64,000 nt of DNA, from positions 186,001 through 250,000 of the forward strand of contig NZ_JAMGZK010000055.1 of NCBI RefSeq assembly GCF_025564065.1, read 5' to 3'. The notes beneath the pieces were generated by a model. That model was not told where the DNA came from and searched no databases. It saw only the letters and a list, made by a program, of their open reading frames with translations. The translations under genes and the position numbers were made by a program. Source of the DNA: Silvania hatchlandensis (lineage in GTDB: Bacteria; Pseudomonadota; Gammaproteobacteria; Enterobacterales; Enterobacteriaceae). Shown here piece after piece: positions 25,495-33,956 of the stretch (the stretch's first letter is position 1; the number at the start of each line of letters is the position of its first letter).

Positions 25495-26412
25495 ATGAAT
25501 AAAGTTGAGTACGAAACCGAAGGCGTCATTTTTAATATTCAACGCTATTCTTTGCATGATGGCCCAGGCATTCGCACCATTCCTTTTTTTAAAGGTTGTC
25601 CGCTTTCCTGCAAATGGTGTAGTAATCCTGAATCACAACGTCCGCAGCCAGAATTGTTATTCAAAAAGAATGATTGCATCCGCTGTGGGAAATGTATTGA
25701 TGTTTGTCCACAACAGGCGTTGTCAACCGCTAATACCTGGTTTATCGATCGTGACCGCTGTATCCAGTGCGGTAAATGTACTGACGTCTGTCCGACACGC
25801 GCGCTGGAAATGAAAGGCAAGCGTATGTCGGTGACGGCGGTAATGCGTGAGCTGGAAAAAGAAGAAAATTTATACCGTCGCTCCGGCGGGGGCATTACCC
25901 TGTCAGGCGGCGAACCGTTGGCGCAGCCTGAGTTTGCCCGTGAACTGCTGAAAGCGTGTAAGGCCAAGGGCTGGCATACCGCCATTGAAACCACCGGGTA
26001 CACCACTAAGGCGGTGATTGACGAGGTTTTTCCATACGTCGACCTGGCGCTAACCGATATCAAAGCGATCGACCCTGACGTTCATGAGCGTAACACCGGC
26101 GTAAAAAACAGCGTGATTCTGGAAAACCTGCTGCGCATTTCATTTTTAACCAAAGTGGTGGTGCGTATTCCGGTGATCCCCGGCGTTAACGATAATCCGC
26201 AGGAAATTCATAATATCGCCGAGTTTGCCCGATTAATGCAAAACGTCGATACCATTCATTTATTGCCTTATCACAGCTTTGGCGAAAATAAATATAATTT
26301 ATTAGGCCGTCAATATTCGATGGGCGATGCAAAAAGTATTGCCGAGACCAAAATGGAAACGTTGAAAGCGACGGTTGAGTCATTAGGCTTTAACTGTCAT
26401 ATCGGTGGTTAA
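25495..26412 (+). CDS. Glycyl radical enzyme activating enzyme (radical SAM)
   Basis: 305 residues. It abstracts hydrogen from the dehydratase glycine (G825) using S-adenosylmethionine. The radical SAM motif CxxxCxxC is seen in KGCPLSCKWCSNP, and two ferredoxin-like clusters follow: CIRCGKCIDVCP and CIQCGKCTDVCP, typical for activases of this class. GGGITLSGGEPLAQPEF is the SAM-binding GGE region. The gene is 116 bases after the dehydratase, behind a hairpin. Confidence 0.93.
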   Translation: MNKVEYETEGVIFNIQRYSLHDGPGIRTIPFFKGCPLSCKWCSNPESQRPQPELLFKKNDCIRCGKCIDVCPQQALSTANTWFIDRDRCIQCGKCTDVCPTRALEMKGKRMSVTAVMRELEKEENLYRRSGGGITLSGGEPLAQPEFARELLKACKAKGWHTAIETTGYTTKAVIDEVFPYVDLALTDIKAIDPDVHERNTGVKNSVILENLLRISFLTKVVVRIPVIPGVNDNPQEIHNIAEFARLMQNVDTIHLLPYHSFGENKYNLLGRQYSMGDAKSIAETKMETLKATVESLGFNCHIGG

Positions 26413-26428
26413 TTAACGGTATCAGCAG

Positions 26429-26456
26429 AGCGCGGCACAATCATGCTGCGCTTTTT
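26429..26456 (+). terminator. Terminator after the activase gene
   Basis: AGCGCGGCA / TGCTGCGCT hairpin followed by TTTTT, 17 bases after the activase stop codon. Confidence 0.7.
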
Positions 26457-26561
26457 AAGTTTTTAAACGTGATATTACACGAATTATAAAATTATCCGCA
26501 GCCAGTCTGCATTTTAATCTACGTTGTCCTTTAATTTAATCCTATTACAGAGGTGAGCTAT

Positions 26562-27467
26562 ATGAATAGCTTAGATATTCTCGTTGCCTTCGGCGGCGGC
26601 ATATTTGGCGCGGCGATTGGCGCGCTGGCAGCTTTTGAATTTGTTGGGCTTCTGGTGATCGCCATGGCGGTAGTGCAGATTATTACCGGCGCGCCATCGG
26701 ATTTTATTACGTTTCCGTTTGGGCTGTTTGGGCCGCATACCGGCGGCTTTGCCGCAGGCGTGGCGGCAACGGCCTATGCGGCAAAGAGAGGCAAACTGGG
26801 CTCCGGGCGCGATATTACTGCAGGGCTGAGCGGGCTGGCGGCCTATGATGTGCTGCTGGTGGGGGGGATTTTCGGGGCAGGTGGTTACCTTATCGCCTGG
26901 GGGCTGAACCAGATCCCGGCGTTCCCATCCGGTAATGCCTGGACCGATACCGTGGCGCTGACGGTGGTGATCTCCGGGGTAATTAGCCGACTGATGTTCG
27001 GCAAAACGGGCCTGTTTGGCAAGCCAGAGCAGGGGATACGTCACTGCTATCCGCCGCAGGATAAATGCTGGATGCCTTACCACAGCCGTATTCCGCAGCT
27101 TTCGGTGCTGGGTCTCGGCATCGGCCTGATGGCTGGGTTTTTAGGACTGAAGTTCGGCGGCAACGGCGCGCTGCTGGCGTTCGGTATTTCTGCGTTTTCG
27201 CTGATCTTCTTGCACTTCAACACCCAGGTGCCCGTATCGCACCACATCGCACTGCCCGCCGCGCTGACGGCAGTGCTGTCGGGCAGCCTGATATGGGCTG
27301 GCATTGTCGGTATTATTTGCGCGCTGTTAGGTGAACTGATGTCGCGTATCTTTCTGATCCATGGGGATACCCATATCGATCCGCCAGCAATGGCCATCGC
27401 CATAATGACGACAGCAGTTAACGTGCTGGCGACTATTGGGCTGTTCACGCTGATGCCGTTAATGTAG
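26562..27467 (+). CDS. Integral membrane protein of the microcompartment locus
   Basis: 301 residues from ATG 26562 (AGAGGTGAG upstream; the in-frame GTG at 26553 overlaps that site). About eight hydrophobic helices with many Gly/Ala, for example ILVAFGGGIFGAAIGALAAFEFVGLLVIAMAVV and GVISRLMFGKTGLFG; a polar cysteine-containing loop (RHCYPPQDKCW) lies mid-protein. I do not recognise the family. Its position as last + strand gene of a 1,2-propanediol locus suggests uptake or efflux of propanediol or a product, but small diols diffuse freely, so another role is possible. No ATPase or PTS partner is nearby. Confidence 0.6.
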   Translation: MNSLDILVAFGGGIFGAAIGALAAFEFVGLLVIAMAVVQIITGAPSDFITFPFGLFGPHTGGFAAGVAATAYAAKRGKLGSGRDITAGLSGLAAYDVLLVGGIFGAGGYLIAWGLNQIPAFPSGNAWTDTVALTVVISGVISRLMFGKTGLFGKPEQGIRHCYPPQDKCWMPYHSRIPQLSVLGLGIGLMAGFLGLKFGGNGALLAFGISAFSLIFLHFNTQVPVSHHIALPAALTAVLSGSLIWAGIVGIICALLGELMSRIFLIHGDTHIDPPAMAIAIMTTAVNVLATIGLFTLMPLM

Positions 27468-27484
27468 TTCTTTGATGTTTAAGA

Positions 27485-27517
27485 AAAGCCAGTGGGTGAT
27501 GCCTGCTGGTTTTTTTG
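27485..27517 (+). terminator. Terminator after the membrane protein gene
   Basis: An AAAGCCAG / CTGGTTTTTTT imperfect hairpin with a run of seven T. Confidence 0.55.
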
Positions 27518-27530
27518 TTTTGCGCAGAAT

Positions 27531-27571
27531 AAAAAAAAGCCGCGCTGAACGAATATTCAGTGCGGCTTTTT
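27531..27571. terminator. Bidirectional terminator between convergent genes
   Basis: AAAAGCCGCGCTGAA / TTCAGTGCGGCTTTTT hairpin with an A-run before and a T-run after, so it can stop both the + strand membrane gene and the - strand shell gene. Confidence 0.8.
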
Positions 27572-27585
27572 GACTTCCGGTCGCG

Positions 27586-28059
27586 TTATTTTTTCTTCGG
27601 GCCTGGACGTGGCCCTTTCTTCATAGGGTCTTGCGGCGTTTCATCAGCAATATCCATGCAGGATGCGCCGGGAGATGTATCAATATGCAGCACCGGGATG
27701 GTCTGGGCGGGTACTTCTTCAACCTGCTGTGCGGCCACAGGCGCGGGTGTTTCAGGCTCTGGCTGGACGACGCCGACCGTCTCTCTGGAGTGAATAATAT
27801 GCTCAATATTCTGAGCGGTACGAGCGATAACTTTGTGGGCGTAAACGCTCCCTACCCGACTGGCTGCGCTGATGGCTGCCGCCACGGCGGCATTCATCGC
27901 GCCAATTTCGCCTTCCAGTTTCACCGTGACCATCCCGCCGCCTTTGGTGAGCTCATAGCCTACCAGGCTGACGTTAGCGGATTTCATGGCGGCATCCGCA
28001 GCTTCCACCGCCGCAGCCATTCCGACGGTTTCGATCAAGCCTAAACTTTGCCCGGACAT
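27586..28059 (-). CDS. Hexameric shell protein with C-terminal extension (PduK-like)
   Basis: 157 residues. The first 90 are a BMC-H domain (LGLIETVGMAAAVEAADAAMKSANVSLVGYELTKGGGMVTVKLEGEIGAMNAA). The remaining 65 or so form an extension rich in Pro, Val and Gln that ends with a cysteine-containing segment (ASCMDIADETPQDPMKKG) and a basic Pro/Lys tail. PduK-type shell proteins carry comparable extensions, thought to bind a cofactor or cargo. It lies downstream of the metK-like gene on the same strand with 47 bases between, so they form a short operon opposite to the main one. A GGAG ribosome-binding site is present. Confidence 0.88.
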   Translation of the reverse strand: MSGQSLGLIETVGMAAAVEAADAAMKSANVSLVGYELTKGGGMVTVKLEGEIGAMNAAVAAAISAASRVGSVYAHKVIARTAQNIEHIIHSRETVGVVQPEPETPAPVAAQQVEEVPAQTIPVLHIDTSPGASCMDIADETPQDPMKKGPRPGPKKK

Positions 28060-28106
28060 ACTCTTCTCCTGTAGATAAATTCACATTGTGCTGCGCGCGC
28101 ATCGGC

Positions 28107-29258
28107 TTATTGGCCGACGTCTTCGCGTAATAGCGCCGCTTTATCCGTGCGTTCCCACGGAAAGCTGTCGCGACCAAAGTGGCCGTAGCAGGCCGTTTTA
28201 CGATAGCGGGGGACCAGCAGGTCAAGCATGCTGATGATGCCGTAGACGCTGAGATCAAAATGACGGTTAACCGCCTGCTGCAACACCTCCGCTGACACAT
28301 TTTGCGTACCAAAGGTGTTGATCCTGACGGAAACGGGGTGGGGCAGGCCGATGGCCCAGCCGAGCTGGATTTCACAGCGCGACGCGAGGCCGGCAGCGAC
28401 TATATTTTTCGCCACGTAACGGGCGGCGTAGGCGGCAGAACGATCAACCTTCGACGGATCTTTACCGGAAAATGCGCCACCGCCGTGACGGGCCGCGCCG
28501 CCATAGGTGTCGACGATGATTTTGCGCCCGGTTAAACCGCAATCGCCCACCGGGCCGCCAATCACAAAGGGCCCGGCTGGATTGACCAGAAAACGGGTGT
28601 TTGGGGTGAGCCAATGTGATGGCATAACCGGTTTAATGATCTCTTCGATAACGGCTTCACGCAGTGTCGCCATTGAAATATCCGGGCTGTGCTGAGTAGA
28701 CACTACCAGGGTATCCACAGAATGCACCTGGTTATCCTGATAGCGCAGGGTGACCTGGCTTTTGGCGTCGGGCAGTAAAAATGGCAGCCGTTGCGACTTA
28801 CGCAACTGTGCCTGACGTTCCATGAGGCGATGGGCGTAAACCAGCGTGGCGGGCATCCGTTGTGGTGTTTCATCGCAGGCGTAGCCAAAGGTGATGCCCT
28901 GATCGCCTGCGCCCAGCGCTTCTGGAGAGCCACCGCGAATACCGTCGGCAATATTGCTGGACTGTTTGCCGAGAATATTCAGTACGCCACAGGTATTGCC
29001 GTCAAAGCCCAGCCGGGAATGATCGTAGCCTATCTCTTTAATGGTGTTGCGGACGATCTGCTCGATATCTACCGTGGCATGGGTAGAGATTTCACCTGCG
29101 ACGATAGCGACACCGGTTTTGACCAGGCATTCGCAGGCCACTTTGCCCCAAGGGTCCTGCAGGAGAATGGCATCCAGAATGGCATCGGAAATCTGGTCGG
29201 CCATTTTGTCCGGATGCCCTTCGGCAACGGATTCGGAGGTAAACAGGTAATCGTTCAA
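28107..29258 (-). CDS. Second S-adenosylmethionine synthetase (MetK-like), TTG start
   Basis: 383 residues. It makes S-adenosylmethionine from methionine and ATP. Family motifs: [30 protein letters not shown], and the P-loop-like [19 protein letters not shown]. The start codon must be TTG at 29258: upstream in frame there is no ATG or GTG before a TAA stop, and the protein begins exactly where MetK proteins do. A metK inside a glycyl radical locus makes sense because the activase consumes SAM; local supply is inference. Chromosomal metK is normally elsewhere in enterobacteria, so this is expected to be a paralogue. The 17-bp box lies 84-100 bases upstream of the start. Confidence 0.88.
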   Translation of the reverse strand: MNDYLFTSESVAEGHPDKMADQISDAILDAILLQDPWGKVACECLVKTGVAIVAGEISTHATVDIEQIVRNTIKEIGYDHSRLGFDGNTCGVLNILGKQSSNIADGIRGGSPEALGAGDQGITFGYACDETPQRMPATLVYAHRLMERQAQLRKSQRLPFLLPDAKSQVTLRYQDNQVHSVDTLVVSTQHSPDISMATLREAVIEEIIKPVMPSHWLTPNTRFLVNPAGPFVIGGPVGDCGLTGRKIIVDTYGGAARHGGGAFSGKDPSKVDRSAAYAARYVAKNIVAAGLASRCEIQLGWAIGLPHPVSVRINTFGTQNVSAEVLQQAVNRHFDLSVYGIISMLDLLVPRYRKTACYGHFGRDSFPWERTDKAALLREDVGQ

Positions 29259-29341
29259 AGCGAGGCCACTTGTCTGGAAATTTTATTCCTATCTTAGGGG
29301 CCAACCAGACAAGGGGGCGTAAACTATCTTGCGGGTGTGTT

Positions 29342-29358
29342 GGACTATTTTGTTTTCA
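29342..29358 (-). promoter_or_regulatory. Candidate response-regulator box upstream of metK-like gene
   Basis: The - strand reads TGAAAACAAAATAGTCC, one mismatch from the box at 19063-19079. A related partial copy (AAGATAGT on the - strand, near 29323-29330) lies 21 bases away, two helical turns, a spacing usual for AraC-family direct repeats. Confidence 0.5.
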
Positions 29359-29377
29359 TTTGCAGGCTAGCGCAAAA

Positions 29378-30442
29378 TTACGCCAGGGCTGCGGACTCCT
29401 CCGGTGTAACGATTTTCCGGTAATCAGAGGGCGCCATGCCGGTCTCTTTTTTGAAGATCCTGCAGAAGTAGTTGGAGTCCTGATAGGCCAGTTCCAGCGC
29501 AATGGTATTGACCTTCATGTCGCTAAACTGCAGTAGCGATTTGGCGATAGTGATTTTGCGCGTGGCGATATAATTCGAGAATCCGATACCGGTGATTTTC
29601 TTGAACGCCCGGCTCAGGTAGCAGGAACTGACGAACGATTTCGCCGCAACGTCGTCCAGAGTCAGATTTCTGAGGATGTTTTTTTCAATGTGAAATTTTG
29701 CCCGCTCAATAAAATCGATATTGCCGGTATAGCTTTTAAATGCATAATCAAACAGCTCTTCGCTAATGGTCAGCAGGCCGATCATAACCCGAAAATAACG
29801 GCTGTCCATGACCCCGTACTGATTGATGTCTTTTATCATGGCGGTGACTTTACGGTGTGTTGGCGCTAATTTTTCACCCTGTACGGTCGTATACTGACTG
29901 ACGACTTCCAGGAAATCGATAACCTCTTTACGTTTGTCCTCGTTATGCCTGTCGATATGACACGCGCCGTTAATAATGTCGAAAATAAGACTGTGCCACG
30001 GGGCATAGCTGCATTCGTCGATCATGGTGAACACTTTTTGCTTTAGCGCCCGGGATTTTTCGTTGTCGTCTTCGTTCACCTCAAGCGTTTTTTTGATGGT
30101 GTCGATGAGAATGCTTTTTTTCACCGGCTTCAGCAGGTAATCACTCACTTTAAGGTTATACATGCTGCGCACGATATTGAAATCATCATTCGCTGTCGTG
30201 ACGATAACTTTGGTGTCAGTGCATTTTTTCCTCAGGTATTCAATAACCTGATTGCCGTTTGGCAGCGGGATATTAATATCCACGAAGATCATATCGATGT
30301 GGTTACATTGGTCGATCAACTGAATGGCTTTTTTGCCCGTGGAGGCTTCGTGAATGACGGCATTTTCCACGCACTGGGAAATTATCCGTTTCAGTGATTC
30401 AAGCTCGATGGGCTCATCTTCAACGATAACAATGTTAAACAT
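29378..30442 (-). CDS. AraC-type response regulator
   Basis: 354 residues. The N-terminal receiver domain has the acidic pair VEDE (8-10), phosphoacceptor D55 in MIFVDINIPLPNG, and the conserved Lys in DYLLKPVKK. The C-terminal 100 residues contain two helix-turn-helix motifs of the AraC/XylS family (LTLDDVAAKSFVSSCYLSRAFKKITGIGFSNYI, and IALELAYQDSNYFCRIFKKETGMAPSDYR). The linker of about 130 residues is helical. It is co-transcribed with the PocR-type kinase gene 17 bases upstream and is the natural activator of the microcompartment operons. This YesN-like layout pairs with LytS/YesM-type kinases. Confidence 0.92.
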   Translation of the reverse strand: MFNIVIVEDEPIELESLKRIISQCVENAVIHEASTGKKAIQLIDQCNHIDMIFVDINIPLPNGNQVIEYLRKKCTDTKVIVTTANDDFNIVRSMYNLKVSDYLLKPVKKSILIDTIKKTLEVNEDDNEKSRALKQKVFTMIDECSYAPWHSLIFDIINGACHIDRHNEDKRKEVIDFLEVVSQYTTVQGEKLAPTHRKVTAMIKDINQYGVMDSRYFRVMIGLLTISEELFDYAFKSYTGNIDFIERAKFHIEKNILRNLTLDDVAAKSFVSSCYLSRAFKKITGIGFSNYIATRKITIAKSLLQFSDMKVNTIALELAYQDSNYFCRIFKKETGMAPSDYRKIVTPEESAALA

Positions 30443-30459
30443 ATGTCCTCTTCCTGCTA

Positions 30460-31704
30460 TCAGGCTTCCAGCATTGGGAACCGAAGTTTAATGGTTGTAC
30501 CCATCCTGGGCTTGTTGGCGCTCATGATTTCCAGGCCGTAGCTCTCACCAAATAACAGCTTTAATCTATTTTTTATGTTGTTGATGCCGATGCTGCCTTT
30601 TTGTAGATTTTGATCGCCTGATAAAATCTGGTCGATAGCCTCCCCCGAGATGCCGTCGCCGTTATCTGTGACCTCGATAATCACATCCTGGCCGTCATCG
30701 GTGGCGCGGATCAATAGATGACTGCTGGTGTCGCGCGGCTCAACCACGTAATTGAAGAAGTTCTCCACCAGAGGTTGCAGGATCAAAAATGGGCAGACCA
30801 CATCCAGATACTTTTCGGGGATGTCGTACAGATAATCGAAGCGGTCGCTCATCCGCACTTTCTGTATCGACATGTAACTGTTCACGTAATTCATTTCATT
30901 GCGCAGCGTAATCAGTCCACGGTTATTTTTGCGTAAGAGATAGCGCATCATGTCGGAAAAATCGTGCACCATGGTTTCGGTGCGCTGGGCATCTTCAAGA
31001 AACGCCAGACGGCCTATGGTATTTAATACGTTGAATAAAAAATGCGGGTTAATCTGATAAGAGAGTGCTTTGAATTCTGCTTCATGTAACGAACGCTCAA
31101 TTTCAACGCGCATTCTTAGTTCATTGGTCAGCTCAAGATCTTTTTTACGCAACTCACGTTGAATATTATTGGCGTGTGCCTGTTCCACCAGATATGAAGA
31201 AACGTGTAATAGCGTAGAGGCAGTGGATTCAAAACGTTCATAGTTCATTCTTCGCGTATTTTGATGCAAATTAATCAACCATGGATTTTCTTCCCAGATC
31301 TCATTGTTATTAAGAATATAGGGAATACTGCGCTCTTTTTCCTCTTCCACCTTGACCTGCCCGGAAATAAATGCACCGAGGTAATGATCGTTAATCATGA
31401 TAGGGACGGCAAATTCCACAAAACCACAGTAGCAGCGGTACACCACCGGTTCCCGGGCATGCATCGCCGCACGCCCGCCGGCTTTGTCGCTTTCATAGCA
31501 GTGATGGGTCAGCGTAGGGTTGAGGCGAGAGCGTGCGCAGAAGTCCGAAAAACCACTGGGTCTGGTGACGGGAACGCCATTTTCATCCACCACCACCAGC
31601 GCGATCATCATTGATTTTGAAAAGTTATCCTGCAGGGTCTGAAGACGTTGTACATCCAAAAACTCATGTAGTTTGTATTTATTTACCATTCGTTCAGCCT
31701 GCAT
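30460..31704 (-). CDS. PocR-domain sensor histidine kinase (LytS/YesM type)
   Basis: 414 residues. Residues about 10-180 form a PocR ligand-binding domain with its cysteine-rich pattern (C56, C69, C91, C93); PocR of the Salmonella pdu locus senses 1,2-propanediol. The kinase part has phosphoacceptor H221 in [15 protein letters not shown] and a C-terminal ATPase with [13 protein letters not shown] and [11 protein letters not shown]-like motifs. There are no membrane helices, so the ligand is sensed in the cytoplasm. It supports propanediol as the inducer. Transcribed leftward with the response regulator; the promoter must lie within 31705-32027. Confidence 0.92.
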   Translation of the reverse strand: MQAERMVNKYKLHEFLDVQRLQTLQDNFSKSMMIALVVVDENGVPVTRPSGFSDFCARSRLNPTLTHHCYESDKAGGRAAMHAREPVVYRCYCGFVEFAVPIMINDHYLGAFISGQVKVEEEKERSIPYILNNNEIWEENPWLINLHQNTRRMNYERFESTASTLLHVSSYLVEQAHANNIQRELRKKDLELTNELRMRVEIERSLHEAEFKALSYQINPHFLFNVLNTIGRLAFLEDAQRTETMVHDFSDMMRYLLRKNNRGLITLRNEMNYVNSYMSIQKVRMSDRFDYLYDIPEKYLDVVCPFLILQPLVENFFNYVVEPRDTSSHLLIRATDDGQDVIIEVTDNGDGISGEAIDQILSGDQNLQKGSIGINNIKNRLKLLFGESYGLEIMSANKPRMGTTIKLRFPMLEA

Positions 31705-32027
31705 TGGTAGAGCAATATTGCATATTCAAAAGTAAACGATTTGATGCAAAAAAATATTGAAATGGGTCACGACAATAAAAAAGGAATTAAGATTCATGTT
31801 AATTCCATGTCGATAATGTTATCTCAATGTAACGAAAAGCCCAAATTACCAGAACATTAGATTAATCTTAATAACAATTTGGGATATTTGTATTAGGGGT
31901 TATTTTTAGGTGAATCGATAATACGCTTGAGAAAGGTTTTTATATTTGATGGGCAATAGGGATATTCTGTTCGAGAACATCCTTTTTTAACCCACTCCGG
32001 GTAATAATTAGCGCTGTGGACGTCGCC
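31705..32027 (-). promoter_or_regulatory. AT-rich upstream region of the kinase/regulator operon
   Basis: 323 bases without a supported gene, AT-rich, lying upstream of the kinase gene and downstream of the AraC regulator gene (both leftward). No copy of the 17-bp box was found here, and no clear terminator. Confidence 0.4.
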
Positions 32028-32945
32028 TTATCCTTTACCCTCCGCACTCTCTTTCTCCAGGCGCTCCACCTGGGTTTGCTCCCAGTCCAACCGCTGCTCC
32101 CGGCGGCGAAACTCGCTGGGGGATAATCCTACCGCGCGATGAAAATCACGGGAAAAATGCAGGGGATCGTTATACCCCACCTGGCCCGAGATGCGACCTA
32201 TCGTCTCCTGGGTTTCAACCAGCAGTCGACGCGCCTGTGACAGACGATAGTTCTTCAGCCATTTCAGTGGGCTTTGGTTAAAGGTGGTCTGAAACAGACG
32301 GAACAGCTGGGACTTGCTCACCTGGCAGTGCTGCATAAATTTCTCAATGTCCCAGTCGTCGCTGTAGTGGCTGTGGATCTGGTAAATCAGCCGTCCCAGC
32401 CCGCGATGGGTAATCACCGGGGATTTTGTCGCCTCGGCGCTACGGTTCTCCAGCAGGGTGCAGATCAGTCGGGCGCAGAGTTCGTCGCACTGGGCATCCG
32501 TCACTAAGGTGTGGCTCTGCATCAGGCTGAAGATATGGTGATAAATCTCAGTGATCTTCCCAGGGTTATCGAACTGAAAAACAGGGTTCTGCGAAACATC
32601 CAGTATCTGCATGATATTGCTTAGCTTTGCGCTATCAATGCGCAGCCATAATATCTCCCAGGGATCGTTTTTGTTCGGGTAGTGCTCGTGCGGCCAGCGG
32701 ACGGGCAGCCAGACCAGACACCCTGCCTGCACCTCATAAAGGATGTTTTCCAGCCGCACAAAGCCGCTGCCGTTCAGGCAAAAAATCAGTTCATGCCCCA
32801 CCACCGACTGGCGTCGGACACGGAAGTTCTCGGCTGTTCGAATATGTCCCGCGCGCAGGATCTGGTAGTTCATTAACGTCGAAAACTTGTCTGATTCCCG
32901 ATACCAGTTCGCCAGAACCTGTGTTTGTTGCACCCGCTTATCCAT
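32028..32945 (-). CDS. AraC/RhaS-like transcriptional activator of the sugar locus
   Basis: 305 residues from ATG 32945, which has GGAA at a good distance; an upstream in-frame ATG at 33005 would add 20 residues but lacks a ribosome-binding site. The N-terminal cupin-like sensing domain (about 20-115, VVGHELIFCLNGSGFVRLENILYEVQAGCLVWLPVRWPHEHYP) is followed by a C-terminal AraC-type double helix-turn-helix (FMQHCQVSKSQLFRLFQTTFNQSPLKWLKNYRL and IGRISGQVGYNDPLHFSRDFHRAVGLSPSEFRR). It is divergent from deoC. It probably binds the matching operators at 33083-33122 and 40076-40115; the sugar inducer is unknown. Confidence 0.88.
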   Translation of the reverse strand: MDKRVQQTQVLANWYRESDKFSTLMNYQILRAGHIRTAENFRVRRQSVVGHELIFCLNGSGFVRLENILYEVQAGCLVWLPVRWPHEHYPNKNDPWEILWLRIDSAKLSNIMQILDVSQNPVFQFDNPGKITEIYHHIFSLMQSHTLVTDAQCDELCARLICTLLENRSAEATKSPVITHRGLGRLIYQIHSHYSDDWDIEKFMQHCQVSKSQLFRLFQTTFNQSPLKWLKNYRLSQARRLLVETQETIGRISGQVGYNDPLHFSRDFHRAVGLSPSEFRRREQRLDWEQTQVERLEKESAEGKG

Positions 32946-33046
32946 ACCTGATTCCGATTTGAGCAAGAAAATGCCGCTGACCCTTGATTCATCAAAGCAT
33001 GGCAAGGGGAAAAAGACATGTTCTGTCGCCAGAGCAGCGGTAGATT

Positions 33047-33062
33047 TTTGAACATGCTCACA
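33047..33062 (+). promoter_or_regulatory. CRP site upstream of the aldolase operon
   Basis: TTTGA-N6-TCACA, nine of ten matches to the CRP consensus half-sites. It starts 87 bases before the TACAGT -10 candidate at 33134, the same distance as at the 40-kb promoter. Confidence 0.6.
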
Positions 33063-33082
33063 ACTTTATTGACGTGGAAATT

Positions 33083-33122
33083 CTGTCCATATTGCCGGGA
33101 ATCCTGGCTATCACACTTTTTG
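33083..33122 (+). promoter_or_regulatory. AraC-type operator copy 1
   Basis: This 40-bp stretch aligns without gaps, 30 identities counted by eye, to 40076-40115. The shared core includes TCCATAT, GAAT, CTATNACACT and TTT. Together with the CRP site and TACAGT it forms a rhaBAD-like promoter, with CRP centred near -91 from the predicted start. Confidence 0.6.
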
Positions 33123-33175
33123 TTGAGGCTGCCTACAGTGAAATGCATAAACGTAGCCAACAGGAGTAGATGTAG

Positions 33176-33877
33176 ATGATTGATTTCAATGATCCCCGCC
33201 AGGTCGCCAAAGCCATCCAGTTCACTAACGTCAACGCAGATTTGACCTATGAAGGGCTGATTCAGCACCTGAATATTTGCATGGAGTATCAGTTCGACGC
33301 CGCGATGATCGCCCCCTGCTGGGTCTCTGTGGCGAAGGACGTTCTGAAAGGCAGCGGCGTGCGTGTGGCGACCACCGTTAACTTCCCGCAGGCCAACGAC
33401 ACCACGGCAATGAAAGTCGCCGTGGTGCGTGAACTGGCCAAAGAGGGCGCGGATGAATTCGACTTCCCGCCAAACCCGGGCTTCCTGCTGGGGGGCATGG
33501 ACGACCGCTACTTCAACGAGCTGAAAGAGGTCACTCACATTGCCCACGATCTGGGGATGAAAGTGAAGGCGATGCTGGAGTTCGGGTTTATCACCGAAGA
33601 GGCGATGAAAATCAAAGCCACCCGTTATGCGTACGAAGCCGGTATTGATTGGGTGAAACAATCCAGCGGCTGGGGCAAAGGGGGATGCGCGGCAACGGCA
33701 GAAGATGTTCGACTTCTCAAAGCCAATATTCAGGCACCTTGCCGGGTAAAAGTTTCCGGTAAAGTCAACACGTTGGAAAAAATGAAAGAGATGTTCATCG
33801 CGGGAGCGGAGCTCGTGGGCACCAGCTCAGGCCCTGAACTGGTGAAAGGCCTGACAGGCGACATCAACGCTTACTGA
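33176..33877 (+). CDS. deoC: DeoC-family aldolase
   Basis: 233 residues. A class I aldolase of the deoxyribose-phosphate aldolase family: Schiff-base lysine K161 in DWVKQSSGWGKGG, second lysine K192 in RVKVSGKV, and D96 in ADEFDFPPN. The classical reaction splits 2-deoxyribose 5-phosphate to acetaldehyde and glyceraldehyde 3-phosphate. The serine/glycine variants around K161 differ from the usual KTSTG, so the substrate may differ. It is first in an operon with a PfkB kinase and an RbsD/FucU protein, which fits a phosphorylated deoxysugar route. Its promoter carries CRP and AraC-type sites. Confidence 0.8.
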   Translation: MIDFNDPRQVAKAIQFTNVNADLTYEGLIQHLNICMEYQFDAAMIAPCWVSVAKDVLKGSGVRVATTVNFPQANDTTAMKVAVVRELAKEGADEFDFPPNPGFLLGGMDDRYFNELKEVTHIAHDLGMKVKAMLEFGFITEEAMKIKATRYAYEAGIDWVKQSSGWGKGGCAATAEDVRLLKANIQAPCRVKVSGKVNTLEKMKEMFIAGAELVGTSSGPELVKGLTGDINAY

Positions 33878-33956
33878 TTGACGGATGCCGTCGGCAGTGC
33901 GTTGACGGCACTTCGTCCCGCAATGAAAACAAACAGCACAGTGAACGGAGAATGTG

